Positions 19,337 through 28,612 of a stretch of 64,000 nucleotides of DNA are shown here, piece after piece. Each line of letters begins with the position of its first letter. The first letter of the stretch is position 1. Under the pieces are notes generated by a model, which was not told the DNA's origin, did not search any database, and saw only the letters and a list, made by a program, of their open reading frames with translations. The position numbers and the translations under genes are program-made. The DNA is from Pseudomonadota bacterium (GTDB lineage Bacteria; Pseudomonadota; Gammaproteobacteria; Eutrophobiales; Eutrophobiaceae), in NCBI GenBank assembly GCA_013112535.1, contig JABFGI010000003.1:206895-270894 (forward strand), given 5' to 3'.

Positions 19337-20422
19337 ATGGCTAAAGCAAATCAGAATCAGGAAGAAGATAAGAAAAGAGCATTAACAATGGCGCTGAGCC
19401 AAATTGAGAAGCAGTTTGGTAAAGGTTCAGTGATGAAGATGGGGGATCAGTCGGTTGCGAAGATTCCAACCGTCAGCACCGGCTCATTAGGCCTTGATAT
19501 CGCACTCGGTGCCGGTGGTTTACCTTATGGTCGTGTGGTTGAAATTTATGGGCCTGAATCTTCCGGTAAAACAACCTTAACTTTATCCGCCATTGCCGAA
19601 GCGCAAAAGCAGGGTAAGACTTGTGCGTTTATTGATGCGGAGCATGCGCTTGACCCGATATATGCTGAAAAGCTAGGCGTCAATATTGATGAGTTATTAG
19701 TGTCACAACCTGATACAGGTGAACAAGCACTCGAGATTTGTGACATGCTGGTTCGTAGTGGTGCGGTTGAACTAGTTGTTATTGACTCTGTTGCTGCGTT
19801 AGTTCCGAAAGCAGAAATTGAAGGAGAAATGGGTGATTCGCACATGGGGCTTGCTGCGCGCCTAATGTCGCAAGCACTAAGAAAACTCACCGGTAATATT
19901 AAACGGGCTAATTGTTGTGTGATTTTTATTAACCAGATCCGAATGAAGATTGGAGTCATGTTCGGTAGCCCTGAGACCACCACCGGTGGTAATGCTTTGA
20001 AGTTCTATTCATCTGTACGTTTGGATATCCGTCGAATAGGCGCGATTAAGAAAGGTGATGAAGTGGTGGGCAATGAAACGCGTGTGAAGGTGGTCAAAAA
20101 CAAGATCGCGCCCCCATTCAAACAAGCTGAGTTTGAAATTCTATATGGCGAAGGTATTTCCCGGTTAGGCGAAGTTATCGATCTTGGTGTGAAACTGGAG
20201 TTAATAGATAAAGCCGGTGCCTGGTATAGCTACAAAGATGATCGCATTGGCCAAGGTAAGGAAAATGTGCGTAATTTCCTGAAAGATAATCCTGACATTG
20301 CCAATGAAATAGAAACGAATATTAGAGAGCAGTTGTTACCAAAAATTACTGTAGACGATATGGATCAATCTGAAGCAGAAGAAATACAGGAAGAGGCCGA
20401 GAAAGATGGAGTAATCGCCTGA
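19337..20422 (+). CDS. recA: Recombinase RecA
   Basis: A 361 aa RecA, the strand-exchange protein and SOS co-protease. Walker A GPESSGKT (residues 72-79), the L2 region ([30 protein letters not shown]) and the acidic C-terminus are conserved. GAGGGGAG before the ATG is a strong SD. It is followed by recX with overlapping codons, and then alaS, a classical gammaproteobacterial cluster. Confidence 0.99.
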   Translation: MAKANQNQEEDKKRALTMALSQIEKQFGKGSVMKMGDQSVAKIPTVSTGSLGLDIALGAGGLPYGRVVEIYGPESSGKTTLTLSAIAEAQKQGKTCAFIDAEHALDPIYAEKLGVNIDELLVSQPDTGEQALEICDMLVRSGAVELVVIDSVAALVPKAEIEGEMGDSHMGLAARLMSQALRKLTGNIKRANCCVIFINQIRMKIGVMFGSPETTTGGNALKFYSSVRLDIRRIGAIKKGDEVVGNETRVKVVKNKIAPPFKQAEFEILYGEGISRLGEVIDLGVKLELIDKAGAWYSYKDDRIGQGKENVRNFLKDNPDIANEIETNIREQLLPKITVDDMDQSEAEEIQEEAEKDGVIA

Positions 20423-20856
20423 GTACGGAACGCCAGGAAGTCCTGCAACGCGCATGTGACTTTCTGGCAAGACGCGAACATAGTCGCAAGGAACTGGCGC
20501 AAAAGCTATCTCGGCGTTGTTCCGATGTAGATCTGATAGAAAATATTCTTGATACGATCAGTAGTGAAGGCTTGCAAAGTGATGAGCGTTTCACAGAAAG
20601 TTTTGTGCACCACAGTCTTAATAAGGGACAAGGGCCAAATAAAATTCAACAAGAATTGCGTCAGCGAGGAATCGATTCTGTATTAATAGAGCAATACCTG
20701 GATGCAGACTCAATCGACTGGTTAAGCTTGGTAGAAGAAGTCAGGGTAAAAAAATACGGCGAAAAAGCCCCTGAAGATTACCAAAATAAGGCAAAACAAT
20801 CGCGATTCCTATATAGTCGCGGTTTTACCAGTGAGCAAATAAGTCAGATATTATAA
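20419..20856 (+). CDS. recX: Regulatory protein RecX, probable CTG start
   Basis: RecX inhibits RecA filament growth. The in-frame reading from 20419 gives a 145 aa protein beginning [20 protein letters not shown], with three RecX helical repeats, including [18 protein letters not shown] and [14 protein letters not shown]. The first ATG/GTG/TTG-type start in this frame is a TTG at 20572, which would cut off the first third of the protein. Between the in-frame stop at 20371 and that codon, the CTG at 20419 fits best: it overlaps the recA stop as CTGA and has GGAG 7 bp upstream. An unusual start codon is therefore the best explanation. Confidence 0.85.
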   Translation: MSTERQEVLQRACDFLARREHSRKELAQKLSRRCSDVDLIENILDTISSEGLQSDERFTESFVHHSLNKGQGPNKIQQELRQRGIDSVLIEQYLDADSIDWLSLVEEVRVKKYGEKAPEDYQNKAKQSRFLYSRGFTSEQISQIL

Positions 20857-20858
20857 TA

Positions 20859-23465
20859 ATGAAAACCAGTAATGACATACGCCAGTCTTTTTTAGAATTT
20901 TTTCAGTCTAAAGGTCATCAAATTGTACCTAGCAGTTCACTCGTACCTTCAAACGATCCAACGTTATTATTTACCAATGCAGGGATGGTGCAATTTAAAG
21001 ATCTGTTCCTGGGTCGTGAGAAACGCGATTATGTTCGTGCTACTTCATCGCAACGCTGTGTCCGTGCTGGTGGTAAACATAATGACTTGGAAAATGTCGG
21101 TTACACTGCGCGTCATCACACATTTTTTGAAATGCTGGGTAACTTTAGTTTTGGCGATTACTTTAAACGCGATGCAATCGCCTTTGCCTGGGAATACTTA
21201 ACCGAAGTATTAAATATCCCGGAATCCAAATTATGGGTAACGGTGTTTGAAGATGATGATGAAGCGGCGGATATCTGGTTAAAAGAGATTGGTGTCTCTC
21301 CAGAACGATTCAGTCGTTGTGGTGCGGCAGATAATTTCTGGTCTATGGGTGATACAGGACCTTGTGGCCCATGTAGTGAAATTTTTTATGACCATGGCGA
21401 AGATATTCCCGGCGGTCCTCCAGGAAGCGAAGGCGCTGATCTTGATCGTTATATTGAAATATGGAATCTGGTTTTTACGCAATACGATCGTGATGCCAGC
21501 GGTACCTTAAAACCGATCCCACATCCTTCTGTTGATACCGGCATGGGACTCGAGCGTATTACGGCGGTTATGCAGGATGTGCATAACAATTATGAAATCG
21601 AATTGTTCGAAAAAATTATTCAGGAAATAAAAAAACGGGTGGGTAATGATGATATCGACCTGACTTCCAGTCGAGTTGTTGCAGATCATATTCGTTCCTG
21701 TTCTTTCCTGATTACTGATGGTGTAATTCCTTCGAATGAAGGAAGAGGTTATGTTTTACGCCGTATCATTCGTCGCGCTATACGTCATGGTAATAAATTG
21801 GGCTTTACCACACCCTTTTTTCATGAGCTGGTTGATGTGCTAGAACAATTAATGGGTGAGGCTTATCCGGAATTAACTAATGCCAAAGCACAGGTTGAAA
21901 ACGTTTTATTGAAAGAAGAAGAACGTTTTGCTGAAACATTAGAGCAAGGTTTGAAAGTTCTGGATGACGTTGTCGAAAAAATTCAAGGTAATGTTATCGA
22001 AGGCGAAGATGTTTTTCGTTTATATGACACTTATGGTTTCCCTGTGGATCTTACTGCTGACATTGCACGTGAACGAAATCTTGAAATTGACATGGATGGC
22101 TTTAATAAAGCCATGGCCGAACAACGCAAACGGGCGCGTGCTGCAAGCAAGTTTGATGTTGGTGTTTCTGTTGAAACAGATGATAGTTTAGTCAGCGCCT
22201 TTACCGGCTATGATCGTTTAATACAGAAGACAACTATAATTGCGCTCTATCAGGATGGACGCAATGTAAAAACATTAAAGCAAGGTGATATTGGTGGGGT
22301 CATCTTGTTAGAGACGCCATTCTACGCACAGTCTGGTGGCCAGGTCGGTGATAAGGGTGAACTCTTTACCAATGATATTTTCTTTGAAGTTGAAGATACG
22401 AAAAAACAGGGGCAGTCACATATTCATCTTGGTGTGTTGCGTACCGGATCTTTAAAAGTGGGTGATGTTGTCCGGGCGTCGGTCGATCAAACACGACGCG
22501 CTGCGATTATGCGCAATCACTCAGCAACACATTTATTACACGCAGCGTTAAGAAAAATATTAGGTGATCATGTTGTACAAAAAGGATCATTAGTTGCGGA
22601 TGATCGTTTGCGTTTTGACTTTTCCCATAATGAACCTGTTGCAAAAGAACAATTAGTTGAAATCGAACGTCTGGTAAATGCACAAATATTATCAAACACG
22701 GAAACACGTGTTCAGGTGATGTCTTTGGAAAAAGCAAAAGCATCGGGTGCGATGTCTTTGTTCGGTGAGAAGTATGAGGATACCGTTCGAGTTTTAAATA
22801 TTGCTGATGATTTTTCCACAGAGCTTTGTGGCGGAACACATGTTGAACGTACAGGTGATATTGGCTTATTCAAAATTATTTCTGAATCAGGTACGGCGTC
22901 AGGTGTCAGGCGTATCGAAGCCGTTTCAGGTATGGGGGCATTAAACTGGATTGAAAACGCTGAAGATAAATTACATCGAATTTCAGAATTATTAAAAACT
23001 GATGTCGAAACTGTTGATTCCAAACTTTCCCAACAACTGGATAAAACCCGCAAACTGGAAAAAGAACTTGAGCAGCTGAAAGGCAAACTGGCAAGCAGTG
23101 CTGGTTCTAATATGCTCGATGAAGCACTGGAAATAGAAGACATTAAAGTCATTGCAAAATCACTGGAAGGTGCTGATCCAAAGACCTTGCGCGATACAGT
23201 CGATCAACTTAAAAATAAACTGGGCACGGCAGCGATCGTCCTGGCAACGGTGAATGACTCCAAAGTGAGTTTAATTGCCGGTGTGACCGAGGATAAAACT
23301 GATCAGATCAAAGCCGGTGATTTGGTTAATTTTGTTGCTCAGCAAATAGGTGGCAAAGGTGGTGGTCGTGCAGACATGGCACAAGCGGGTGGAAATAATC
23401 CATCAGAACTAGAAGGTGCCTTGCAAAAAGTGCCTGATTGGATTCGAGAGCAACTATCTGATTAA
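20859..23465 (+). CDS. alaS: Alanyl-tRNA synthetase
   Basis: An 868 aa class II synthetase. The catalytic core ([23 protein letters not shown]) is followed by the editing domain with zinc ligands HSATHLLH and CGGTH, and the C-terminal C-Ala/DHHA1 region ([15 protein letters not shown]). Length is normal (E. coli 876). It starts 2 bp after recX. A terminator-like hairpin lies 80 bp downstream. Confidence 0.99.
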   Translation: MKTSNDIRQSFLEFFQSKGHQIVPSSSLVPSNDPTLLFTNAGMVQFKDLFLGREKRDYVRATSSQRCVRAGGKHNDLENVGYTARHHTFFEMLGNFSFGDYFKRDAIAFAWEYLTEVLNIPESKLWVTVFEDDDEAADIWLKEIGVSPERFSRCGAADNFWSMGDTGPCGPCSEIFYDHGEDIPGGPPGSEGADLDRYIEIWNLVFTQYDRDASGTLKPIPHPSVDTGMGLERITAVMQDVHNNYEIELFEKIIQEIKKRVGNDDIDLTSSRVVADHIRSCSFLITDGVIPSNEGRGYVLRRIIRRAIRHGNKLGFTTPFFHELVDVLEQLMGEAYPELTNAKAQVENVLLKEEERFAETLEQGLKVLDDVVEKIQGNVIEGEDVFRLYDTYGFPVDLTADIARERNLEIDMDGFNKAMAEQRKRARAASKFDVGVSVETDDSLVSAFTGYDRLIQKTTIIALYQDGRNVKTLKQGDIGGVILLETPFYAQSGGQVGDKGELFTNDIFFEVEDTKKQGQSHIHLGVLRTGSLKVGDVVRASVDQTRRAAIMRNHSATHLLHAALRKILGDHVVQKGSLVADDRLRFDFSHNEPVAKEQLVEIERLVNAQILSNTETRVQVMSLEKAKASGAMSLFGEKYEDTVRVLNIADDFSTELCGGTHVERTGDIGLFKIISESGTASGVRRIEAVSGMGALNWIENAEDKLHRISELLKTDVETVDSKLSQQLDKTRKLEKELEQLKGKLASSAGSNMLDEALEIEDIKVIAKSLEGADPKTLRDTVDQLKNKLGTAAIVLATVNDSKVSLIAGVTEDKTDQIKAGDLVNFVAQQIGGKGGGRADMAQAGGNNPSELEGALQKVPDWIREQLSD

Positions 23466-23545
23466 TCTTATTTAATATTTAGTTTGTTGAAATAATTATT
23501 ACTGTCTAATCAACAACTTTTGAAATTTATCAAGAATTAGTATTA

Positions 23546-23570
23546 TTTAGTCGTCAAAAAACGACTAAAA
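23546..23570. terminator. Hairpin downstream of alaS
   Basis: Stem TTTAGTCGT / ACGACTAAA (9 bp) with a CAAAAA loop, 80 bp after the alaS stop. A/T-rich flanks make it a plausible rho-independent terminator for the recA-recX-alaS transcript, though the U-run is short. Confidence 0.55.
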
Positions 23571-23601
23571 AGCCTATAAATATAGCCATTTTAATTAAAC
23601 T

Positions 23602-23634
23602 CTAGCTGTTTCTATCTCATCATCTTTCAGCTAG
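23602..23634. promoter_or_regulatory. Dyad in the lysC upstream region
   Basis: CTAGCTG (23602-23608) and CAGCTAG (23628-23634) form a perfect 7+7 bp inverted repeat with 19 bp between them, ending 30 bp before the lysC ATG. It could be an operator or a leader hairpin; no lysine riboswitch pattern is evident. Confidence 0.35.
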
Positions 23635-23664
23635 AATCCACCGCTTTTTAGTAAAGACAATGTA

Positions 23665-24894
23665 ATGGCATTAATAGTCCAGAAATATGGTGGGACTTCC
23701 GTTGGCACAGTTGAACGAATTGAAGCCGTCGCCGACAAAGTAATCGAAACCAAAAAACAAGGTAATCAAGTCGTTGTCGTGGTTTCTGCGATGAGTGGAG
23801 AAACGGATCGTCTGTTGTCACTTGCAAAAGATATTACTTCTACACCGACGCCAAGAGAATTAGATGTCTTGTTATCGACTGGCGAGCAAACAACCATTGC
23901 TTTATTAAGTATGGCGTTGGAAGAAAAAGGCCATCCGGCTGTTTCGTATACTGGCGGACAGGTCCATATTCGTACGGATAATGAACATAATAAAGCGCGC
24001 ATAGTCGATATAGAGGGAGCCAAAGTACATAAGCAACTAGCTGAAGGTAAAGTAGTTGTTATTGCCGGCTTTCAGGGCATTGATGAAGATGGAAATATTA
24101 CGACTTTAGGTCGTGGTGGTTCGGACACCACCGCTGTGGCTATGGCAGCAGCACTAAAAGCTGATGAATGTCGCATATATACTGACGTAGATGGTGTATA
24201 TACAGCCGATCCGCGTGTTGTTAGTGATGCGCAACGGTTGCCTCGTATTACTTATGAAGAAATGTTGGAAATGGCCAGCTTAGGTTCAAAAGTATTACAA
24301 ATTCGTTCAGTAGAGTTTGCCAGAAAATATAATGTTAATTTACGTGTGTTATCCAGTTTTGAGGATGGCCCGGGCACGTTGATAACCGATGAGGATGAAA
24401 ATATGGAAGCAGCATTGATATCAGGTATTGCTCATAATAAAGATGAGGCAAAGCTGACCATTGTTGGTGTTCCAGATATGCCTGGAATTGCTTCACAAAT
24501 ACTCGGACCGATAGCCGATGCTAATATCGAAGTCGATATGATTGTACAGAATGTCGGATTAGATAATAAAACTGACTTCACTTTCACGGTAAATCGTAAT
24601 GATTATGAAAAAACGATGGCAATCCTCAAGAAGACGGCGGATGCCATTGGAGCGAAAGAAGTCTCAGGTGATAACAGGATTGTAAAAATTTCTGTAGTGG
24701 GGGTTGGTATGCGCTCACATGCGGGGATAGCCAATATTATGTTTAAGGCATTGGCTGATGAAGGTATAAATATTCAAATGATCTCAACATCAGAGATTAA
24801 GGTTTCTGTTGTTGTGGCCGAAAACTACTTAGAGCTTGGAGTTCGCACATTACATGCGGCTTTCGGCTTGGAAAATGGAGCTATGTCCAAATAG
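23665..24894 (+). CDS. lysC: Aspartate kinase
   Basis: A 409 aa monofunctional aspartokinase, the first step of the lysine, threonine, methionine and diaminopimelate pathway. KYGGTSVG at the N-terminus, GRGGSDTTAVA and TDVDGVYTADPR are typical kinase motifs. Two ACT domains at about residues 265-405 suggest feedback control by Lys and/or Thr. It lies between alaS and csrA as in Pseudomonas and relatives. Confidence 0.97.
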   Translation: MALIVQKYGGTSVGTVERIEAVADKVIETKKQGNQVVVVVSAMSGETDRLLSLAKDITSTPTPRELDVLLSTGEQTTIALLSMALEEKGHPAVSYTGGQVHIRTDNEHNKARIVDIEGAKVHKQLAEGKVVVIAGFQGIDEDGNITTLGRGGSDTTAVAMAAALKADECRIYTDVDGVYTADPRVVSDAQRLPRITYEEMLEMASLGSKVLQIRSVEFARKYNVNLRVLSSFEDGPGTLITDEDENMEAALISGIAHNKDEAKLTIVGVPDMPGIASQILGPIADANIEVDMIVQNVGLDNKTDFTFTVNRNDYEKTMAILKKTADAIGAKEVSGDNRIVKISVVGVGMRSHAGIANIMFKALADEGINIQMISTSEIKVSVVVAENYLELGVRTLHAAFGLENGAMSK

Positions 24895-25054
24895 TTGTTT
24901 AGTCCGAATATGAAGTGTTAAAAATTTTTTATCTTTAAAGTAATGGAAAAAAGATAGGGAATTAAAGCAAAAAAAGAATTATGTATTAAGGACTATACTT
25001 AAAATATAAATTTAGGATATTAGTGAAACTTATGGAAGTTTTAGGAGAATTGAG

Positions 25055-25243
25055 ATGTTGATATTAACTCGGCGGGTAGGTGAATCGTTGATGATCGGAG
25101 ATAACGTTAACGTGACTGTATTGGGTATCCGAGGCAATCAGGTTCGCATTGGTGTTGATGCACCTAAAGATGTCGCTGTACATCGTGAAGAAATTTACGA
25201 TCGCATACAGCAAGAAAAAACAGATGATGTTTCATCAGAATAA
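25055..25243 (+). CDS. csrA: Carbon storage regulator CsrA
   Basis: A 62 aa RNA-binding global regulator that binds GGA motifs in mRNA leaders. [16 protein letters not shown] and the [16 protein letters not shown] region with the RNA-binding arginine are conserved. TAGGAGAATTGAG precedes the ATG; the GGA may permit autoregulation. It is followed by a hairpin and two tRNA genes. Confidence 0.98.
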   Translation: MLILTRRVGESLMIGDNVNVTVLGIRGNQVRIGVDAPKDVAVHREEIYDRIQQEKTDDVSSE

Positions 25244-25340
25244 ATTATAGAACTTAATAACTAGTATTTACCCTGAAACCTTGCAAGGGTATCCTATACG
25301 ACCTGTAAATTCGGGGTCGAAAAAACACGTATAAATCAGG

Positions 25341-25366
25341 AAAGTCATCATTATATGGTGACTTTT
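25341..25366 (+). terminator. Terminator-like hairpin after csrA
   Basis: AAAGTCATCA and TGGTGACTTT form a 10 bp stem (one G-T pair) around a TTATA loop and end in TTTT. It lies 97 bp after the csrA stop and upstream of tRNA-Ser. Confidence 0.65.
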
Positions 25367-25427
25367 CGCTGTGTGGATTTGCAAGAAGTAGAATAAGGAC
25401 TTACAAAATAATTTGTGTAGTTGATCT

Positions 25428-25519
25428 GGAGAGGTGGCCGAGTGGCTGAAGGCGCTCCCCTGCTAAGGGAGTATATGGTTTATCCCGTATCGAGGGTTCG
25501 AATCCCTCTCTCTCCGCCA
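25428..25519 (+). tRNA. tRNA-Ser(GCU)
   Basis: A 92 nt cloverleaf with a long variable arm, anticodon loop CTGCTAA (anticodon GCT), T-loop GGTTCGAATCC, a 7 bp acceptor stem (GGAGAGG) and encoded CCA. Its antisense strand produces a well-known spurious reading frame (GFEPSI...LQPLGHLS) that should not be annotated as protein. Confidence 0.97.
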
Positions 25520-25629
25520 TGTCAATAAATGGAATCACGTTTAGAAATATCCAATAATTTAAAAAGAATGATAATTCGGGCTTGCGGCCTGATAACTCAC
25601 TCTTCATAATACGCGGCTTTCCAAACAAC

Positions 25630-25706
25630 GCGCCCGTAGCTCAGCTGGATAGAGTACCTGGCTACGAACTAGGGGGTCGGAGGTTCGAATCCTTCCGGGC
25701 GCGCCA
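25630..25706 (+). tRNA. tRNA-Arg(ACG)
   Basis: A 77 nt cloverleaf with anticodon loop CTACGAA (ACG, to be edited to ICG by TadA), T-arm GGAGGTTCGAATCC and encoded CCA. Its 3' end faces an integrase gene on the opposite strand 83 bp away, marking it as the insertion site of the genomic island that follows. Confidence 0.97.
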
Positions 25707-25789
25707 TCTTTATAAATGAGTTAAAAGCCTTTTATATCAACTGTTTTAGCCATATTTAGAATTTGATTTTGAAATTCGTAAAAGCGTTT

Positions 25790-27211
25790 TTATAAGCCCA
25801 ATGTGGACGTTTTGTGGACACCTTTTCCATGTTTAACCCTGTTTTTCAATATGGTTAGTGTAGGGCCATTTCCCCTTTTCGTTGTGTTGATTGCATTAGC
25901 TGACTTAATCAATGATTCGAGTTCTACCTCTGAATAGTGAGTAGTAATATCATCGTTGGTATGACCGAGAAGTATTTTTCTATCTTCATTAGATATACAC
26001 GCAGAACGCAATCGACGCCCAAAGGTATGCTTTAGATCATGTACTCTCACGTTACAAAACATGCTATGTAATGGCCAAAACGCATCAATGAATCGTCTTA
26101 CAGCTTCTCTCTTAACAACAACACGAATAGCATGATAATCAGATCGTTTTGATTTTGATGCAGGAGGTAATCCTTTCTTTTCACGCTCCTCGTTGTAGTC
26201 ATCCGATGTATACACAACACTGTCATTGGTACCGTCTTTGTTTAAGCCTTTGACTGTAGCAATTACTTTTTGATCTATTCTATCAACGGTAACATCAAGC
26301 GATTGGTAATTACATTTTTTATCATTTTTTACTGCGATTATTGCAGCATCTATTCGTGCAGATTTCCACGCACTATTATTCATCTGACTTAATTTTTTCC
26401 CACGATAATGAAACACATAATGTTCATGTTGGTCACGCATTTTATTGATAATAGCTTTAGCGGTTTTATTTAAAACGATAAGTCTATCTTCTTTATTCTT
26501 GATAAAACCTTTGGGTAAAAGAAAAACAGACGTGTTAAGTTCTGGAACATCTATTTCATAATCCCAGCTTAAGTTGCACACTTCTTTATCACGCAGTCCT
26601 GTATTTACTTTAAAAAGTGCCATCGTTTGTAGATGATCTGGTAAGCAACTAAATAGCCACTTCTGTTCATCATTAGATAAGGGATATGGTTCTCTGGCAT
26701 CATCGTTATCTTGCATTTCGAATGTGGGCGCTTTTTCTAACCATGTCTTCCCGTATTCATCGTGCCACTTATAAGCAGCTAAGTTTATTATTTGTCTGAC
26801 GATGCCAAGTGATAGATTGATGGTTTTGTTTTTACAGCCAGCTTGTTTTCTATCTTTAACAAATTGTTCTAATGATTCATCGAATATTAATTTGAGTGGA
26901 AGATTACCGATGTAGGGATCAAGTAGCTTAAGATGATAAGCACTATCCTTTATGCGTGATTTATCTTGATTCTTTAAAAGGTACTTAGTGGCAGCTTCTC
27001 TAAATGTATAGTCTCGTCTGACACCAAAGAGAGATGCCTTTCGGCATTCCTCAAGTTTGAAAATTAAGACGTCTTGCGCTTTGTTGAAGTCGCTTTCGCC
27101 AGTGCTTTCTCGAATTCTACCGCCTGGCGCGTGTTTGTACCTTTTGTCGATATGCCAGATATCGCCGCGTTTGACGAGTCCGGACTGTTTTTGTGTTGAT
27201 TTGCGTCCCAT
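25790..27211 (-). CDS. Tyrosine-type site-specific integrase
   Basis: A 473 aa integrase with an N-terminal arm-binding and SAM-like core-binding part (residues 1-170) and a catalytic domain. The catalytic residues are R207 (NTGLRDKEV), a Lys in the beta-hairpin near 240, H391 and K394 (HDLKHTFGRR, with Lys in place of the usual second Arg), H417 (LLGHT) and the nucleophile Y426 (THYSEVE). A stretch of about 90 residues (295-385) is inserted before box II, much longer than in phage integrases. It points at tRNA-Arg and should integrate/excise the island. Confidence 0.92.
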   Translation of the reverse strand: MGRKSTQKQSGLVKRGDIWHIDKRYKHAPGGRIRESTGESDFNKAQDVLIFKLEECRKASLFGVRRDYTFREAATKYLLKNQDKSRIKDSAYHLKLLDPYIGNLPLKLIFDESLEQFVKDRKQAGCKNKTINLSLGIVRQIINLAAYKWHDEYGKTWLEKAPTFEMQDNDDAREPYPLSNDEQKWLFSCLPDHLQTMALFKVNTGLRDKEVCNLSWDYEIDVPELNTSVFLLPKGFIKNKEDRLIVLNKTAKAIINKMRDQHEHYVFHYRGKKLSQMNNSAWKSARIDAAIIAVKNDKKCNYQSLDVTVDRIDQKVIATVKGLNKDGTNDSVVYTSDDYNEEREKKGLPPASKSKRSDYHAIRVVVKREAVRRFIDAFWPLHSMFCNVRVHDLKHTFGRRLRSACISNEDRKILLGHTNDDITTHYSEVELESLIKSANAINTTKRGNGPTLTILKNRVKHGKGVHKTSTLGL

Positions 27212-27417
27212 GTAGTTTCTCCTACTTCTTTTGGGGGACGCCCGTACTTATTTATAAAATCATCAATTAAACGATCAACTTCCTTTCTGTCGAAAGCGAT
27301 TCCTTGTATACCAATAGGTACTTCAGTTAGTTTATTTCGAAACTCGTTATTAAATCGATTGCGATCCATACCTAAGTACATCGGCATGTCACGAAGACGT
27401 ATTAATCGTGGTTGCAT
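27064..27417 (-). CDS. Excisionase-like small DNA-binding protein
   Basis: A 117 aa protein of a family often encoded just upstream of, and overlapping, this type of integrase (overlap 148 bp here). The first 55 residues (LIRLRDMPMYLGMDRNRFN, EIPIGIQGIAFDRKEVDRLI-like) resemble the AlpA/excisionase winged-helix pattern, where an AFDR segment follows a recognition helix. The C-terminal half is hydrophilic and overlaps the integrase in another frame. It probably controls excision direction or integrase expression. Confidence 0.65.
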   Translation of the reverse strand: MQPRLIRLRDMPMYLGMDRNRFNNEFRNKLTEVPIGIQGIAFDRKEVDRLIDDFINKYGRPPKEVGETTWDANQHKNSPDSSNAAISGISTKGTNTRQAVEFEKALAKATSTKRKTS

Positions 27418-27639
27418 TGTAGTGGCGCCCTTTATTGTTTTTATTATTTGTGGCCATCATCAATAGATGTATATCTATGACGTAAAATCTATTATACGCT
27501 GATTCGCGTTCAAAGTCTAAAATAACTATATAAAACAATAGGTTATGTGTTTTGTGTATATAGAACACAGATGCGTATGAGGTATATGAACTATCTATGA
27601 TTTATATGAATCAATAGTGAGTTGAAATTGTTTGAAGGA

Positions 27640-27867
27640 CTATTCTTGGTCTTGAACGTATTCCATTAACTCGCCAGGCTGGCAATTGAAATATTTACAG
27701 AGAGTGTCGATTGTATCTGTAGTAGTTGAGTAAGTAGGTTGGTTTGCAATTCGACTGATGGTTTGCCGAGCTAAGTTAGTCGCTTCAACAACATCATTTA
27801 TCGTTACTCTTTTCCCATCCTTAAAGGACTTCTCTTCGAGTAAGGCTTTAATCTTGAATCGTATCAT
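27640..27867 (-). CDS. XRE/Cro-CI type repressor
   Basis: A 75 aa HTH_3/HTH_26 protein (ATG at 27867; an upstream TTG at 27873 would add two residues). The helix-turn-helix TINDVVEATNLARQTISRIA is followed by STTTDTIDTLCKYFNCQPGELMEYV, the usual XRE C-terminal segment. It is divergent from the HNH/ankyrin-AAA operon. Three repeated operators between the two genes imply that it represses both promoters in a phage-like switch. Confidence 0.85.
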   Translation of the reverse strand: MIRFKIKALLEEKSFKDGKRVTINDVVEATNLARQTISRIANQPTYSTTTDTIDTLCKYFNCQPGELMEYVQDQE

Positions 27868-27885
27868 AACCAACTTGCGTCATTT

Positions 27886-27959
27886 GTAATCTATAAAATT
27901 ACTATTGTAACACTATAAGTGACAAAATGCTTGACGTAACCTTATAAGTTACGTATAAT
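27886..27959. promoter_or_regulatory. Three-operator control region with plus-strand promoter
   Basis: Three 17 bp dyads of the form GTAAY-N7-RTTAC: 27886-27902 (GTAAT/ATTAC), 27907-27923 (GTAAC/GTGAC, one mismatch) and 27936-27952 (GTAAC/GTTAC). The third sits exactly in the 17 bp spacer of a consensus promoter, TTGACG (27931-27936) and TATAAT (27954-27959). The first two lie where the promoter of the minus-strand repressor gene must be. This is a compact lambda-like switch. Confidence 0.8.
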
Positions 27960-28008
27960 GCATTACAAGTTACATCTTCCAGTCTAAAAGTCATATCAGG
28001 AGTTGAAC

Positions 28009-28596
28009 ATGTCTATTAAATGCAAAAAATGCACTTCATTAGAAATTCATAATAAAAAAAGAAGCTTGTGTAAGAAGTGCTATTTCAGCTGGTATAACAA
28101 AACCCAACGTAATAAAGAGGATGAAAGAATTCGACTTGCCGAATATAAAAAGAATTATCCGGAAAAGGTCATGCTTGCCAACTTTAGAACTTCAGCTAAG
28201 AAACAAGGTATTTCAATAAATCTGACTAGCGAATGGATTAAAGAAAAGCTAGATAAAGGAGTATGTGAGGCATCAGGTCTTCCGATAGTTAAAAAACCAT
28301 ATTTAAAAGGTGATAGAGGTAGACGTACTTTCTATGCTGCTTCACTCGATAGAATCGACAACAGTTTAGGATATACGCAAGAAAACTGTCGTATCGTTTG
28401 TTGGGGTTATAACCTAATCAAAAATAATTATACAGATCGTGATGTAAATGCATTTGTAATTTCAATGATGCTCCAATTCATACACAAAGATACTCGGTTA
28501 GATTTGCTAAATATGTTACCCGAATATTGTTTGGAATTTTTGCCAACACAAAGTAAGCATTCAAAATTAATAAAAGAAGTTCAGGCTTCTGTATAA
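28009..28596 (+). CDS. Zinc-finger/HNH-like endonuclease-type protein
   Basis: A 195 aa protein. The N-terminus has a zinc-ribbon-like pair (CKKC and LCKKC within 27 residues). The central part holds SLDRIDNSLGYTQENCRIVC and YNLIKN, a pattern shared with phage HNH-type proteins where D, N and N replace the classical H-N-H. ATG 28009 is chosen because AGGAG ends 6 bp upstream. It is the first gene of an operon with the ankyrin-AAA+ gene (16 bp gap), driven by the repressor-controlled promoter. A nicking, homing or defence nuclease is possible; activity is unproven. Confidence 0.65.
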   Translation: MSIKCKKCTSLEIHNKKRSLCKKCYFSWYNKTQRNKEDERIRLAEYKKNYPEKVMLANFRTSAKKQGISINLTSEWIKEKLDKGVCEASGLPIVKKPYLKGDRGRRTFYAASLDRIDNSLGYTQENCRIVCWGYNLIKNNYTDRDVNAFVISMMLQFIHKDTRLDLLNMLPEYCLEFLPTQSKHSKLIKEVQASV

Positions 28597-28612
28597 CAGG
28601 AGATGATTATCA

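Noticed and set aside
19546-19983. 145 aa antisense frame inside recA
   Set aside because: Low-complexity Ser/Cys-rich composition and full overlap with recA; a shadow frame.
20572-20856. 94 aa version of RecX from a TTG codon
   Set aside because: It lacks the first third of RecX, which is clearly encoded in the same frame upstream.
22712-23152. 146 aa antisense frame in alaS
   Set aside because: Full overlap with alaS, Ser-rich shadow; no family similarity.
23466-23664. Lysine riboswitch in front of lysC
   Set aside because: The region is short and lacks the conserved multi-helix lysine riboswitch core; only a simple dyad is present.
25401-25628. 75 aa minus-strand reading frame containing GFEPSIRDKPYTPLAGERLQ
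   Set aside because: It is the antisense of tRNA-Ser; this motif is a well-known annotation artefact of tRNA genes.
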